In this document: piece after piece, positions 40,230 to 48,098 of the stretch | How positions within the stretch are numbered: the stretch's first letter is position 1 | Layout: the number at the start of each line of letters is the position of its first letter | Assembly (NCBI GenBank): GCA_021323895.1 | Contig: JAJPKD010000148.1 | Location: 1 to 48,980 of the forward strand | Length of the DNA: 48,980 bases | Source of the DNA: Acidobacteriota bacterium | Lineage (GTDB): Bacteria > Acidobacteriota > Blastocatellia > Pyrinomonadales > Pyrinomonadaceae | Reading direction: 5' to 3' | Program-made: the position numbers and the translations under genes | The notes under the pieces: generated by a model | Told to the model about the DNA's origin: nothing | Databases searched by the model: none | What the model saw: the letters and a program-made list of their open reading frames with translations, nothing else

Positions 40230-41264
40230 ATGCACTCGCTTGCGACTTCGACCCTGGCGTGGGGCGGTTTTTGTCTCTTCATCCTGATCATGCTCGCGAT
40301 TGATCTCGGCGTTTTCAATCGCAAACCTCACGAAATCAGCTACAAAAACGCAGCCGTTTGGAGCGTGGTTTGGATCATGCTCGCGCTGATTTTTGCCGGC
40401 TTGCTGTTTGGACCGCTGGGCTCTGAACTGTTCGGTCCCGCGAAATCGCAAAAGGCCCTGGAGTTCCTCACGGGCTATCTCATTGAGTTGTCGCTTTCGG
40501 TCGATAATCTCTTTGTCTTTCTGCTGCTGTTTTCCTACTTCAAAGTCCCGCCGAAGTATCAGCACCGCGTCCTCTATTGGGGCGTGCTGGGCGCGCTGGT
40601 AATGCGCGTCACAATGATTTTGGCGGGCACTGAACTGATCAACCGCTTTCATTGGATCATTTACATCTTTGGCGCGTTCCTGATTTACACCGGGATCAAG
40701 ATGCTGGGCAGCGGAGATACCGAAGTCGATCCGGAAAACAATCCGATCGTGCGCCTTGTCACGCGACATGTGCCGATCGTGCGGCATTACGAGCGCCGAA
40801 AATTTTTCACCGTCGTCGATGGCAAGCGGGTCGGCACGCTGTTACTGCTTGTGCTGATTGTGGTGGAAGTTACCGATTTAGTTTTCGCAGTCGATTCAAT
40901 TCCGGCCATTTTCGGCGTCACCACGGATCGATTCATCGTTTACACTTCAAACGTTTTTGCGATTCTGGGGCTGCGAACTTTTTATTTTCTGCTCGCGGGT
41001 GTCGTGGAAAGGTTCCACTACCTCAAGGTTGGCTTGGGGATCGTGCTTGGATTTATCGGCGTGAAAATGCTCTTGCCGTTGCTGGTGAAATTGCTGGCGG
41101 CAGCTCTTCACGCGATGGGGTTCGACTCCGTCGCATCGGCAGTGCGGGGCGCGGATCACATCCCGACGGGAATTGCGCTTGGCGTGGTCGCCATCGTCTT
41201 ACTGACTTCAGTTTTAGCGTCGCTGATATGGCCCAAGAAACCGGAGAAAGATGATAAGGGGTAA
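40230..41264 (+). CDS. TerC family membrane protein
   Basis: This 344-aa integral membrane protein has about nine transmembrane segments with the TerC/Alx signatures ELSLSVDNLFVFLLLF and EVTDLVFAVDSIPAIFGVT. The acidic residues in the membrane are thought to bind metal ions such as manganese or calcium. TerC proteins are linked to tellurium resistance, manganese export and metalation of exoenzymes at the translocon. No ter or yybP-ykoY-type element was seen upstream. It is divergent from the PpiD-like gene, with 134 bp between start codons. It lies opposite a strong minus-strand transcription unit (41274-41488). Confidence 0.92.
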   Translation: MHSLATSTLAWGGFCLFILIMLAIDLGVFNRKPHEISYKNAAVWSVVWIMLALIFAGLLFGPLGSELFGPAKSQKALEFLTGYLIELSLSVDNLFVFLLLFSYFKVPPKYQHRVLYWGVLGALVMRVTMILAGTELINRFHWIIYIFGAFLIYTGIKMLGSGDTEVDPENNPIVRLVTRHVPIVRHYERRKFFTVVDGKRVGTLLLLVLIVVEVTDLVFAVDSIPAIFGVTTDRFIVYTSNVFAILGLRTFYFLLAGVVERFHYLKVGLGIVLGFIGVKMLLPLLVKLLAAALHAMGFDSVASAVRGADHIPTGIALGVVAIVLLTSVLASLIWPKKPEKDDKG

Positions 41265-41273
41265 AAACGACAT

Positions 41274-41452
41274 CGCCCCGTGGGCTGTTCCCTACGGGGC
41301 GACGGAGCGCGCGCCGGAAAGCTCCGGCAGCTATTTTTGGAAACGGTACTTAAGCTACCTCGACTGTAGAGAACCTCGGTGTTGATTCTTCGCCCGCTGA
41401 GAACCAAGTGTTAGGAGCCAACGGGTACAGCCTTCCATCTAACTTGGTAAGT
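41274..41452 (-). ncRNA. Candidate orphan structured RNA in a convergent gap
   Basis: A minus-strand promoter (41459-41488) is followed by a sequence with a strong stem ACCAAGTTAG / CTAACACTTGGT (plus strand 41393-41455). Two further small hairpins follow, then a perfect CGCCCCGT/ACGGGGCG stem (41274-41301) and TTTTT. The unit would give about 180 nt with no reading frame. It lies between the stop codons of TerC and the SLC13 transporter. A plus-strand RNA could use the same stem. I could not match it to a known RNA family. Confidence 0.4.
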
Positions 41453-41458
41453 GAAGAA

Positions 41459-41488
41459 ATCTTAGCGCCGCGCACGCAAAATCGTCAA
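41459..41488 (-). promoter_or_regulatory. Promoter of the orphan RNA candidate
   Basis: On the minus strand TTGACG (41488 to 41483), an 18-bp spacer and TAAGAT (41464 to 41459). It lies downstream of the SLC13 stop codon, so it does not serve a coding gene. Confidence 0.55.
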
Positions 41489-41527
41489 GTATCATCTTGA
41501 CCGCACTTGAGTCATCCAGCGAACCGA

Positions 41528-43348
41528 TCAGCCTCTCCAAATGAGTTGCGCGAGCAGCGCTACGATCAACGCGCAAATCACCGTCAGAGGGGTTCCAACC
41601 TTCACAAAATCCCCGAATTTATAGCGCCCTGGACCGTAAACCAGCAGATTTCCGTGATGGCCGATCGGCGTCAGAAAAGCGACGACTGAGGCCATCGCTA
41701 CGGTCACGACGAAGGCTTCCGGCGCTCGACCCAAAGCCTGGGCCAGCGCGACCGCGACAGGCGCGAATAATGCGGTCGTTGCTGAGTCCGACATGAACTG
41801 CGTAATCACGGCAACGACCGCGAACAGGACCAGCAAAATCGCGATGCTCGGCCAGTTGCCCATCGCTCTTTGCAGCCACCCAGCGAGCAGGTTCGCAGTG
41901 CCGCTTTTCTGCATCGCCACGCCGAGCGGAATGGCGCAGGCAATGAAAACGAAAATGCGCGAATCAATCGCTTCGTAAGCCTGACGGATGCTGATGCAGC
42001 CGGTCAGCACAACCGCAACAGCTCCGGTAATCGCGGCCATCTCGATCGACATGAGGTTGAATGCCGCGAGCAGAATCGTCAGCAGCATGATCAAGCCCGC
42101 GAGCCAGGCCTTTCGGCGCGGCTTCGCTTCGCCGTGAAATGGCACCAACATCAGAAATGCCGGATCTTCGGCGACGTTAGCGAGTGACTCTTCATCGCCC
42201 TCGAGCACCAACACATCATTCGCCTTCAGCTTCGTTTTGGAAATCTCCTGAGTCAGCCAACCATTCTTGCGCCAGAGGCCAACCACAACCGCGCCATAAC
42301 GTCGCTGAAAATTGATCTGCTTCAACGTGCGTCCGATCAAATCCGATCGCGGCGCGACCACGGCTTGCACAAACTCGTCAGTTTCTTCGTCGCTGTTGGC
42401 AGATGCTTTTTCTTTTTTGTCTTGGCCATAGAGCTTTACCGGATGCAGCTCGAGCTTTTCCTCATCGCGGATCGATATCAATTCTTCGGGAGTGATGCGC
42501 ACGATCAGAACGTCACCGGATTTGAGTTCTTCATTCCTGAAAGGCGCTCGCAAGCGTCGCTCGTTGCGAATCAATCCCAACACCCGGAATTTGTATTTCT
42601 GATTTTCCTCGATTTCCGAAATCGTGGTTTTTAAGAACGGCGAATCTTTCGTCACCACGATTTCAGTAAGGTAATCCTCCAGCCGAAAATGACTCGTCCG
42701 ATCTTCCGCGGCGGTATGGCTTGGCAAAAGGAATCGGCCAATCAGCAGGATGAAAAGCGTGCCGGCAACTGACAGAGTCAATCCAATCGGCGCAATCGAA
42801 AAAATTCCCAGACCGCCGCGTCCCGCCTGTTGCAAGGCCGTGCTGGCAATCAGGAACGCGGGCGCTCCAATAATCGTGATCGTCGTTCCGAGCGATGCGG
42901 CGAATGACATCGGCATCAGTAGCTTGGACGCCGGAATGTCTTTGTTGCGCGACAGATCGAGTGTTACCGGAACCATGATGGCGGTGGTCGTGACGTGATG
43001 CGAAAAAGCCGACAGCACCGCCACCGAAGGCATGATCACCGAAATGGCGCGGGTGAAACTGCTGCCCGCCAGGCGGCCTATCCAATGACCGATCGTGTCG
43101 GAAAACCCAGTTGTGTGCAGGGCGCCGCTCAGCACGAAAATTCCGGCAACGACGATCGCCGGTTCACTGCTGAAACCGGACAGCGCGTCTTGCGCGGAAA
43201 GCACTCGCGTCGCATACAGCGCAATCACAATCAGCACGGCAACAACGTCTGTGCGTATCCATTCAGTCACGAACAGCACGATTGCCGCGACAAGAATTAC
43301 GAGAAAAAATATTTGTTGAGGACTCAATCCGAGCACAAAATTCTCCAT
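41528..43348 (-). CDS. SLC13-family sodium/anion symporter with RCK_C domains
   Basis: The 606-aa protein has two halves of the SLC13 (DASS/ArsB-like) permease fold with about eleven membrane segments. They enclose two TrkA-C (RCK_C) cytoplasmic domains (about residues 208-290 and 305-390, VVTKDSPFLKTTISEIEE and VVAPRSDLIGRTLKQINF). SHHVTTTAIMVP and FMSDSATTALFAPVAVALAQ are the hairpin regions for substrate and Na+. It likely imports sulfate, dicarboxylate or a similar anion; the substrate is not fixed by the sequence. ATG 43348 follows GAGGCTGCGCCT. The gene is convergent with TerC. Confidence 0.87.
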   Translation of the reverse strand: MENFVLGLSPQQIFFLVILVAAIVLFVTEWIRTDVVAVLIVIALYATRVLSAQDALSGFSSEPAIVVAGIFVLSGALHTTGFSDTIGHWIGRLAGSSFTRAISVIMPSVAVLSAFSHHVTTTAIMVPVTLDLSRNKDIPASKLLMPMSFAASLGTTITIIGAPAFLIASTALQQAGRGGLGIFSIAPIGLTLSVAGTLFILLIGRFLLPSHTAAEDRTSHFRLEDYLTEIVVTKDSPFLKTTISEIEENQKYKFRVLGLIRNERRLRAPFRNEELKSGDVLIVRITPEELISIRDEEKLELHPVKLYGQDKKEKASANSDEETDEFVQAVVAPRSDLIGRTLKQINFQRRYGAVVVGLWRKNGWLTQEISKTKLKANDVLVLEGDEESLANVAEDPAFLMLVPFHGEAKPRRKAWLAGLIMLLTILLAAFNLMSIEMAAITGAVAVVLTGCISIRQAYEAIDSRIFVFIACAIPLGVAMQKSGTANLLAGWLQRAMGNWPSIAILLVLFAVVAVITQFMSDSATTALFAPVAVALAQALGRAPEAFVVTVAMASVVAFLTPIGHHGNLLVYGPGRYKFGDFVKVGTPLTVICALIVALLAQLIWRG

Positions 43349-43491
43349 AGGCGCAGCCTCGTAAGGCTTTGGCCGCGTCGAACGCAATTAGCTAATTATG
43401 TTAAGGGGGTTGCCCGCAGAGTAATACGCCCCCAGCGATTCGGGCAAGTCAGCGCCCAATCGACACCGGCTTGGCGCATCTGTTAACTTCG

Positions 43492-44403
43492 ATGACCTTC
43501 AAGATGAAGATCACGATCAAGACGCCGCCAAACTTCAATTTTCATCGCACGGTTTTGAGCCATGGTTGGTGCGCGCTGCTTCCCTTCGAGTTGGACAAAG
43601 AGAAGTGGAAACTCGTACGCGTACTCGATCGCGGACAGACGAAGCCCATCACCATCGAGATCACTGCGACCAGAACCGGACTAACCATCAATACTTCTCG
43701 CACTGTCGGAAAACGCGCCGCGGAAAGCATCGTTCGCGACGTGCGCCACATGTTCCGGCTGGATGATGACCTGACGCAGTTCTATGCCGCGATGGCGGCC
43801 GATTCTGATTTCGCGTGGATCACCGACCAAGGCGCGGGACGATTGCTGCGCTCGCCGACCGTCTTCGAAGATCTGGTGAAAATGATTTGCACGACAAATT
43901 GCTCTTGGGCGCTGACTGAGAAAATGGTCACAGCTTTGGTAAATGAATTGGGGGAAGAATCTGACGATGGCCGGAAATCTTTTCCGACTGCGGAAACAAT
44001 GGCCAAACAGACCGCGGCCTTCTATCGCGACAAAGTTCGCGCCGGTTATCGCGCGCCGTATTTCAGCGAACTGGCGCAGCGCGTCGCTTCGGGTGAACTT
44101 GATGTCGAGGGTTGGTTGAAACTTGATTTGCCGCACGATTCATTCATGAAAGAAATGAAGCGCGTCAAGGGTGTTGGCAACTACGCCGCGGAGAATCTAC
44201 TGAAGCTCGTAGGCCGCTACGATGGTCTGGCGCTCGACTCGTGGACGCGCGCTCAATTCGCACAGCTTCGTAACCACGGACGCGCCGCCAGCGACAAAAA
44301 AATCCTGCGATTCTACGCTCGCTTCAATTCGTGGCGAGGGCTGGCGCTGTGGTGCGACATGACGCGTCACTGGCTGAATCCTGAAAATATCGCCAAATGG
44401 TAA
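43492..44403 (+). CDS. HhH-GPD DNA glycosylase (AlkA/OGG-like)
   Basis: The 303-aa protein has an N-terminal beta domain (HRTVLSHGWCALLPFELDK) and the helix-hairpin-helix motif in MKRVKGVGNYAAENLLKLVG. The catalytic Asp follows in LALDSWTR, the layout of HhH-GPD base-excision enzymes. They remove damaged bases such as 3-methyladenine or 8-oxoguanine; which one is unclear. CTTNCSWALTEKMVTALV matches the region before the HhH motif in related proteins. The start may be ATG 43492 or 43504; neither has a good ribosome site. There is no iron-sulfur Cys cluster at the C terminus. Confidence 0.82.
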   Translation: MTFKMKITIKTPPNFNFHRTVLSHGWCALLPFELDKEKWKLVRVLDRGQTKPITIEITATRTGLTINTSRTVGKRAAESIVRDVRHMFRLDDDLTQFYAAMAADSDFAWITDQGAGRLLRSPTVFEDLVKMICTTNCSWALTEKMVTALVNELGEESDDGRKSFPTAETMAKQTAAFYRDKVRAGYRAPYFSELAQRVASGELDVEGWLKLDLPHDSFMKEMKRVKGVGNYAAENLLKLVGRYDGLALDSWTRAQFAQLRNHGRAASDKKILRFYARFNSWRGLALWCDMTRHWLNPENIAKW

Positions 44404-44589
44404 GTGGACGATCCAAGCATTTGCATCTCTTCACAACTTCCTACTCGAAAATTCACACAACTTAACAACGTGACAGTTTTGCAACGCAACGTTTCGCCAG
44501 TTGTAAGCACTAACTAGGTACGAACGACTAAATGAATGCCATCGCTGAAAGCGGCGGGCAGATTCAATTGAACCTAGGAGGCTAATACA

Positions 44590-44973
44590 ATGAAACGTTT
44601 CATGAATACACTTTTCTTGGCGCTGATTATCGGCGCGCTCGCTTCGATCAGCGCATTCGCCGGCGATAAGGGCAAAGGCGAAAAGAAGACGGTGACGTTT
44701 ACGGAAGATATCACGGTGAACGGCACTCTGGTCAAAGCTGGTGAATATGAACTTAAGTACGACGAAACCAGCGGCGAGTTGAGCATTATCAAGAACGGCA
44801 AGGTCAAGGCAAAAACGCCGGCGCACGTAGAAACGCGAGCCGACAAAGCCAAGAACACTGCTTTGCGTACTCGCGAGGAGGGCGGCAGTTCGCAACTGAT
44901 CGGAGTCACGTTCGGTGGATCGAACCAGGACGTCGTGGTTGGCGCCAGCGCATCATCGGGCGGCACGCAGTAG
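44590..44973 (+). CDS. Small secreted protein of unknown function
   Basis: The 127-aa product has a signal peptide (MKRFMNTLFLALIIG..., cleavage near AFAGD). A lysine-rich beta domain follows (KKTVTFTEDITVNGTLVKAG, YELKYDETSGELSIIKNGK) and a Ser/Gly-rich end. AGGAGG lies seven bases before the ATG, and an efficient terminator follows. This points to high expression as a single gene. Similar short proteins are, from memory, frequent in Acidobacteriota, but no function is known. Confidence 0.78.
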   Translation: MKRFMNTLFLALIIGALASISAFAGDKGKGEKKTVTFTEDITVNGTLVKAGEYELKYDETSGELSIIKNGKVKAKTPAHVETRADKAKNTALRTREEGGSSQLIGVTFGGSNQDVVVGASASSGGTQ

Positions 44974-45062
44974 TAAAGTCGTCTTGTTTGTAACAGAACC
45001 GCGAGTGGTAGCAAGCGGGACAATGAATCCGGTTTAGCTAACGGATTCACGTAACATAACGA

Positions 45063-45093
45063 AAGGCGTTGCGGCATCCGCGGCGCCTTTTTT
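45063..45093 (+). terminator. Terminator after the small secreted gene
   Basis: AAGGCG...GCGG pairs with CCGC...CGCCTT (45063-45089) in a 12-bp stem with two wobble pairs and a 3-nt loop. A T-run follows to 45093. The convergent ATP-grasp gene ends 6 bp beyond. Confidence 0.8.
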
Positions 45094-45098
45094 GTTCT

Positions 45099-46214
45099 CT
45101 ATTCGGTGATGGCAGGTGGCGCGCCGGTGCGATAACGCAAACCGATGCCAATGATCTTCTGCAGGAGCGCTTCGTAATCGACGCCGCAATGCTTCGCCGA
45201 ATCCGCAAAGTCTTCCTGGTTGGCGATCTGAGGATTGGGATTGGCTTCAAGCAAATAAAGCTGGCCGTCATCCGTCATCCGGTAATCAAGCCGCGCGTAA
45301 CCACTTAAGAAAAGCGTGCGATAGATCTTCTTCGAAAGGCGCTCGAGCCTTTCGCGTGTCTTCTTCTCAAGTTCGGCTGCTTTCGTGACTACGCCAACTT
45401 TTTCCTGATACGCGGGGTCCCATTTCAGTTTCGAAGTCGCGATGTTCGGCGCGCCTTCGGGCAGCTTCTCAATCACCAATTCCCACGGCGTGTAGCATTG
45501 CAGACGCTGATTGCCTATGACGCTCACGTAAATCTCGCGGCCGGCGATGTACTGCTCAGCGATCGCGTGGGTCTTGGTTTGGCGATGAATGAAATCGACG
45601 CGCTCCGCGAGCTTTGCATCGTCGTTCACGATCGATGCGCGCGCGATTCCCACTGATCCTTCTTCGCTGATCGATTTGACGAGCAGCGGGAACTGCAACC
45701 GCTTCGAACGCTTGACTACGCGATTCATGTGAAAGACGGCGAACGCCGGTACATGGATGCGGTGATAAGCGAGCACCATTTTCGAGAGCGCCTTATCGCG
45801 GCAAATGGTCAGGCCTCGCGGATTGCAACCCGTGTACGGCTGCTTCATCAATTCGAGATAGCTGACGACGTGCTGATCGTAAAGTGGGTAGCCGTGAAAC
45901 TCTTCGAGCAGATTGAAAGCGATGTGCGGTTTGTGTTCGAGCAGCGCGTTACCAATGATGCCGAGGTTGTTGTAAACGCCGACCGGATGAACTTCGTGAC
46001 CGATTTTTTTCAACGTCGAGATTACATCCCACTCTGTTTTGAACGGCGCGATCTCTTTCGGCGTCAGGTCGTCGATGCTATCCGGCGGCACCAGGTCTTC
46101 GTGGCAAAGGACGATCACGCGCAGCTTCTTAAAAGGCTCGCCGTTTTTGCCGGCGCCTTTGCGCGATTTTCGCGCGCCCTTTCGCTCGGGCTTCTGATTT
46201 GGTTCGCTGCTCAT
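45099..46214 (-). CDS. ATP-grasp ligase (D-Ala-D-Ala ligase-like)
   Basis: This 371-aa protein has a Lys/Arg-rich N-terminal tail (MSSEPNQKPERKGARKSRKG) and an ATP-grasp domain of the D-Ala-D-Ala ligase type. Visible parts are LRVIVLCHEDLVPPD, TGCNPRGLTICRDKALSKMVL, FPLLVKSISEEGSVGIA, IAEQYIAGREIYVSVIG and the metal site YLLEANPNPQIA. Such enzymes join a carboxylate to an amine through an acyl phosphate. The ATG at 46214 overlaps the stop codon of the metallopeptidase gene by four bases (ATGA). This pairing with a Peptidase_Mx-type protein recalls predicted amidoligase systems for unknown peptide tags or metabolites. A role in peptidoglycan is less likely because of the partner. Confidence 0.87.
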   Translation of the reverse strand: MSSEPNQKPERKGARKSRKGAGKNGEPFKKLRVIVLCHEDLVPPDSIDDLTPKEIAPFKTEWDVISTLKKIGHEVHPVGVYNNLGIIGNALLEHKPHIAFNLLEEFHGYPLYDQHVVSYLELMKQPYTGCNPRGLTICRDKALSKMVLAYHRIHVPAFAVFHMNRVVKRSKRLQFPLLVKSISEEGSVGIARASIVNDDAKLAERVDFIHRQTKTHAIAEQYIAGREIYVSVIGNQRLQCYTPWELVIEKLPEGAPNIATSKLKWDPAYQEKVGVVTKAAELEKKTRERLERLSKKIYRTLFLSGYARLDYRMTDDGQLYLLEANPNPQIANQEDFADSAKHCGVDYEALLQKIIGIGLRYRTGAPPAITE

Positions 46215-47230
46215 AGGGCGATCCTGTAGTAACCCGAATGGACGACGTTCATCGTCTGCACCGTCAGCATGACCATCAGGTGACGTTTGAGTTGCTCTTC
46301 CCGACCAACCGCGCGCAGTTTCAGTTGTGCCGCGCGTTCGATCATCAGTTCCATCACGTGATCGATCGCATAGCCATGCACACCGGTGCCTTCGGAAACT
46401 AGTTGCTGAATTTCCGGTGCGACCCGTCGCAGAAAACTGACCGCAGTTTCGCGGTTTCGATGCCGTGCTTCGCCTGAAAAGATTCTGCGCAGGTCGTTGT
46501 CCAGATAAGCCGGCCACTCGAACGCATACTTCTCGCGCTTGCGGTCGTAGTGCTCGCGCAGCGTGATGCGAATTTCGGAAAGAGTTTCGATTTTGCGGCG
46601 TACGCGATTTCGCGGACGGGTGCCGGCTATTTCATTCAGAACTTCATCGACGTATTCCAACTTGCGCAGCGCCGGCCAACCGCGATAACGCCTCCGCCAA
46701 TTCGAGCGCGGTTGAAGCCAAACGGCGAACGTCTCGGCAAAGTCTTCCGCCGGATGCGCTTGCGCGTACCAGGCGTCGAGGTTCAGCACGTATCGGCGGC
46801 TGTTCGGTTTTGGTTTGTATGAAGGCGGATACTTCTGCGTGAACGATCCAAACATGCGGATCCACTTACGTTTGAAATGCAGCCGAAAAGCGTTGTCGAT
46901 TGCGTGGCCGGCTTCGTGGCGCAGGATGCGCATGCACTCGACGTCGGTGCCGCCTTCAACCTCGCGCATGAACTTGCGCTCGAGCTTCATCAAACGCGAA
47001 TGCGCCAAATAGAAAGGAATGGCAAAACCAGGCACGCCATCCGGTGTGAACCACTCGGCGGACAACCACACGTGTGGCTTGAAGCGAATGCCGCGATCGT
47101 TCAGCTCGCTGTAGAGGCGTTTGATGTGCGGCTCGATGAAGGAACCCTTGAGGCGAATCGGCAAATCGCAAATACGCGTGTCGAGTAGTCGCTCATCAGA
47201 AATGAGACTCCATTTGAATCGCGCGGGCAC
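46211..47230 (-). CDS. Putative zinc metallopeptidase partner of the ATP-grasp ligase
   Basis: This 339-aa protein without signal peptide carries HEAGH (residues 105-109) and, 50 residues on, HPAEDFAETFAVWL (E162 or E166 as third ligand). It resembles the Peptidase_Mx-type putative zinc peptidases. A basic C-terminal half follows, with helices around DHVMELMIERAAQLK. The four-base stop/start overlap with the ATP-grasp ligase implies a joint role: one enzyme may add and the other trim or remove an amide-linked group. Neither a substrate peptide nor a second ligase is seen next to them. Confidence 0.82.
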   Translation of the reverse strand: MPARFKWSLISDERLLDTRICDLPIRLKGSFIEPHIKRLYSELNDRGIRFKPHVWLSAEWFTPDGVPGFAIPFYLAHSRLMKLERKFMREVEGGTDVECMRILRHEAGHAIDNAFRLHFKRKWIRMFGSFTQKYPPSYKPKPNSRRYVLNLDAWYAQAHPAEDFAETFAVWLQPRSNWRRRYRGWPALRKLEYVDEVLNEIAGTRPRNRVRRKIETLSEIRITLREHYDRKREKYAFEWPAYLDNDLRRIFSGEARHRNRETAVSFLRRVAPEIQQLVSEGTGVHGYAIDHVMELMIERAAQLKLRAVGREEQLKRHLMVMLTVQTMNVVHSGYYRIAL

Positions 47231-47290
47231 GGGCAGGAATTGTAACTAGGATGAGAGTTGCGCGCTAGAGTTTATTTCGGGTTGTTCGAA

Positions 47291-47325
47291 AAGAAAGAGG
47301 CTGCAAGCGTGCCGCTCGCAGCCTC
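47291..47325 (-). terminator. Terminator of the Gly-rich secreted gene
   Basis: On the minus strand GAGGCTGC and GCAGCCTC (arms 47318-47325 and 47297-47304), with further pairing of GAGCG to the loop side, are followed by TTTCTT. Confidence 0.7.
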
Positions 47326-47357
47326 TTTTCTCGAAGCAGTGCTTCTACTAAATGTAA

Positions 47358-47918
47358 TTACTGCTTGTTGAAGACCAGCGTCGAATCCATCGGACCGCCG
47401 CGGCCGCCTTCGCTGTGAACCACTGCGGTCAGAGTCTTGCCGTCGCCCGAAAGCGAAAGCTTGCGCGTCTCGCTGCTGGTTCGTTCGGTGCCATCCGGAG
47501 CTGTGAACGAAGTCTTGCGTGATAGTTCAAGGGTCGCGCCTGACCAGGTCGCTTTCAACGTGGACTTCGCTGGTCCCATCTCCATCGTCGATTCACTTCC
47601 ATCGAGATTGTATGCAGCCGGCGCCGCCGGGCCGCGACCACCGCCACCGCCCATACCACCGCCACCGCCCATACCACCGCCGCCGCCACCTGCCGGCGGT
47701 TGGCCGCCTTCGACTTTTTGATCGATCGAGATCGTCTTGTCGTCTTGAGTGATATTCCAGGTCACTTTATCAGCGCCCTGCATGCGTTGGGACAAGCCCT
47801 GGCTTTTGCCTTTGTCCAAACCCCAGGCACCCGCAAAGCTCGTCTTTTGAGCACTTGCCGCGACGACTACCAGCAAAAAAGCAGCCATCAATCCGGCAAT
47901 CAGAACTAGTCTTTTCAT
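47358..47918 (-). CDS. Secreted protein with glycine-rich linker
   Basis: This 186-aa protein has a signal peptide (MKRLVLIAGLMAAFLLVVV..., cleavage near ASAQK) and two beta-rich halves. The halves, TSFAGAWGLDKGKSQG...TISIDQKVEG and LKATWSGATLELSRKTSF...LVFNKQ, are joined by GGGGGGMGGGGGMGGGGGRG. The pattern resembles lipocalin-like or DUF-type acidobacterial proteins that compare a treated and untreated state in repeats of W..D..(K/G)S. The function is unknown. GGAGGATTTC lies before the ATG. It has its own terminator. Confidence 0.72.
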   Translation of the reverse strand: MKRLVLIAGLMAAFLLVVVAASAQKTSFAGAWGLDKGKSQGLSQRMQGADKVTWNITQDDKTISIDQKVEGGQPPAGGGGGGMGGGGGMGGGGGRGPAAPAAYNLDGSESTMEMGPAKSTLKATWSGATLELSRKTSFTAPDGTERTSSETRKLSLSGDGKTLTAVVHSEGGRGGPMDSTLVFNKQ

Positions 47919-48060
47919 TAGAAATCCTCCGTAAATTGTGTTCGCTGTTGTTCGCGAGAGCGCGACTTAGTTGCGAGTTTCGTTGGTTAAGACGCGCGAG
48001 GAGCGCGGCTGGTTACGATAAGTTGAACCGAAAGCCTTTTCGATTTCTTGACGTGTTTGG

Positions 48061-48092
48061 TTGATCCCGTCGCTATCGCTTCGGGTAGTGAC
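48061..48092 (-). repeat. Palindrome family B copy (diverged)
   Basis: TTGATCCCGTCGCTATCGCT followed by TCGGGTAGTGACA matches the copies at 13461-13492 and 888-920. It lies directly after the GT2 gene. Confidence 0.6.
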
Positions 48093-48098
48093 ACACTA

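Noticed and set aside
41340-41470. 6S RNA, TPP or yybP-ykoY riboswitch
   Set aside because: A short resemblance to the 6S 3' part (GAACCAAG...ACAGCC) exists, but the closing stem and central bubble are missing. The TPP core is absent. It lies after TerC, not before it.
46215-46517. Longer N terminus for the ATP-grasp ligase
   Set aside because: It would lie wholly inside the metallopeptidase gene in another frame with low-complexity Arg/Thr content. The ATGA overlap gives a better start.
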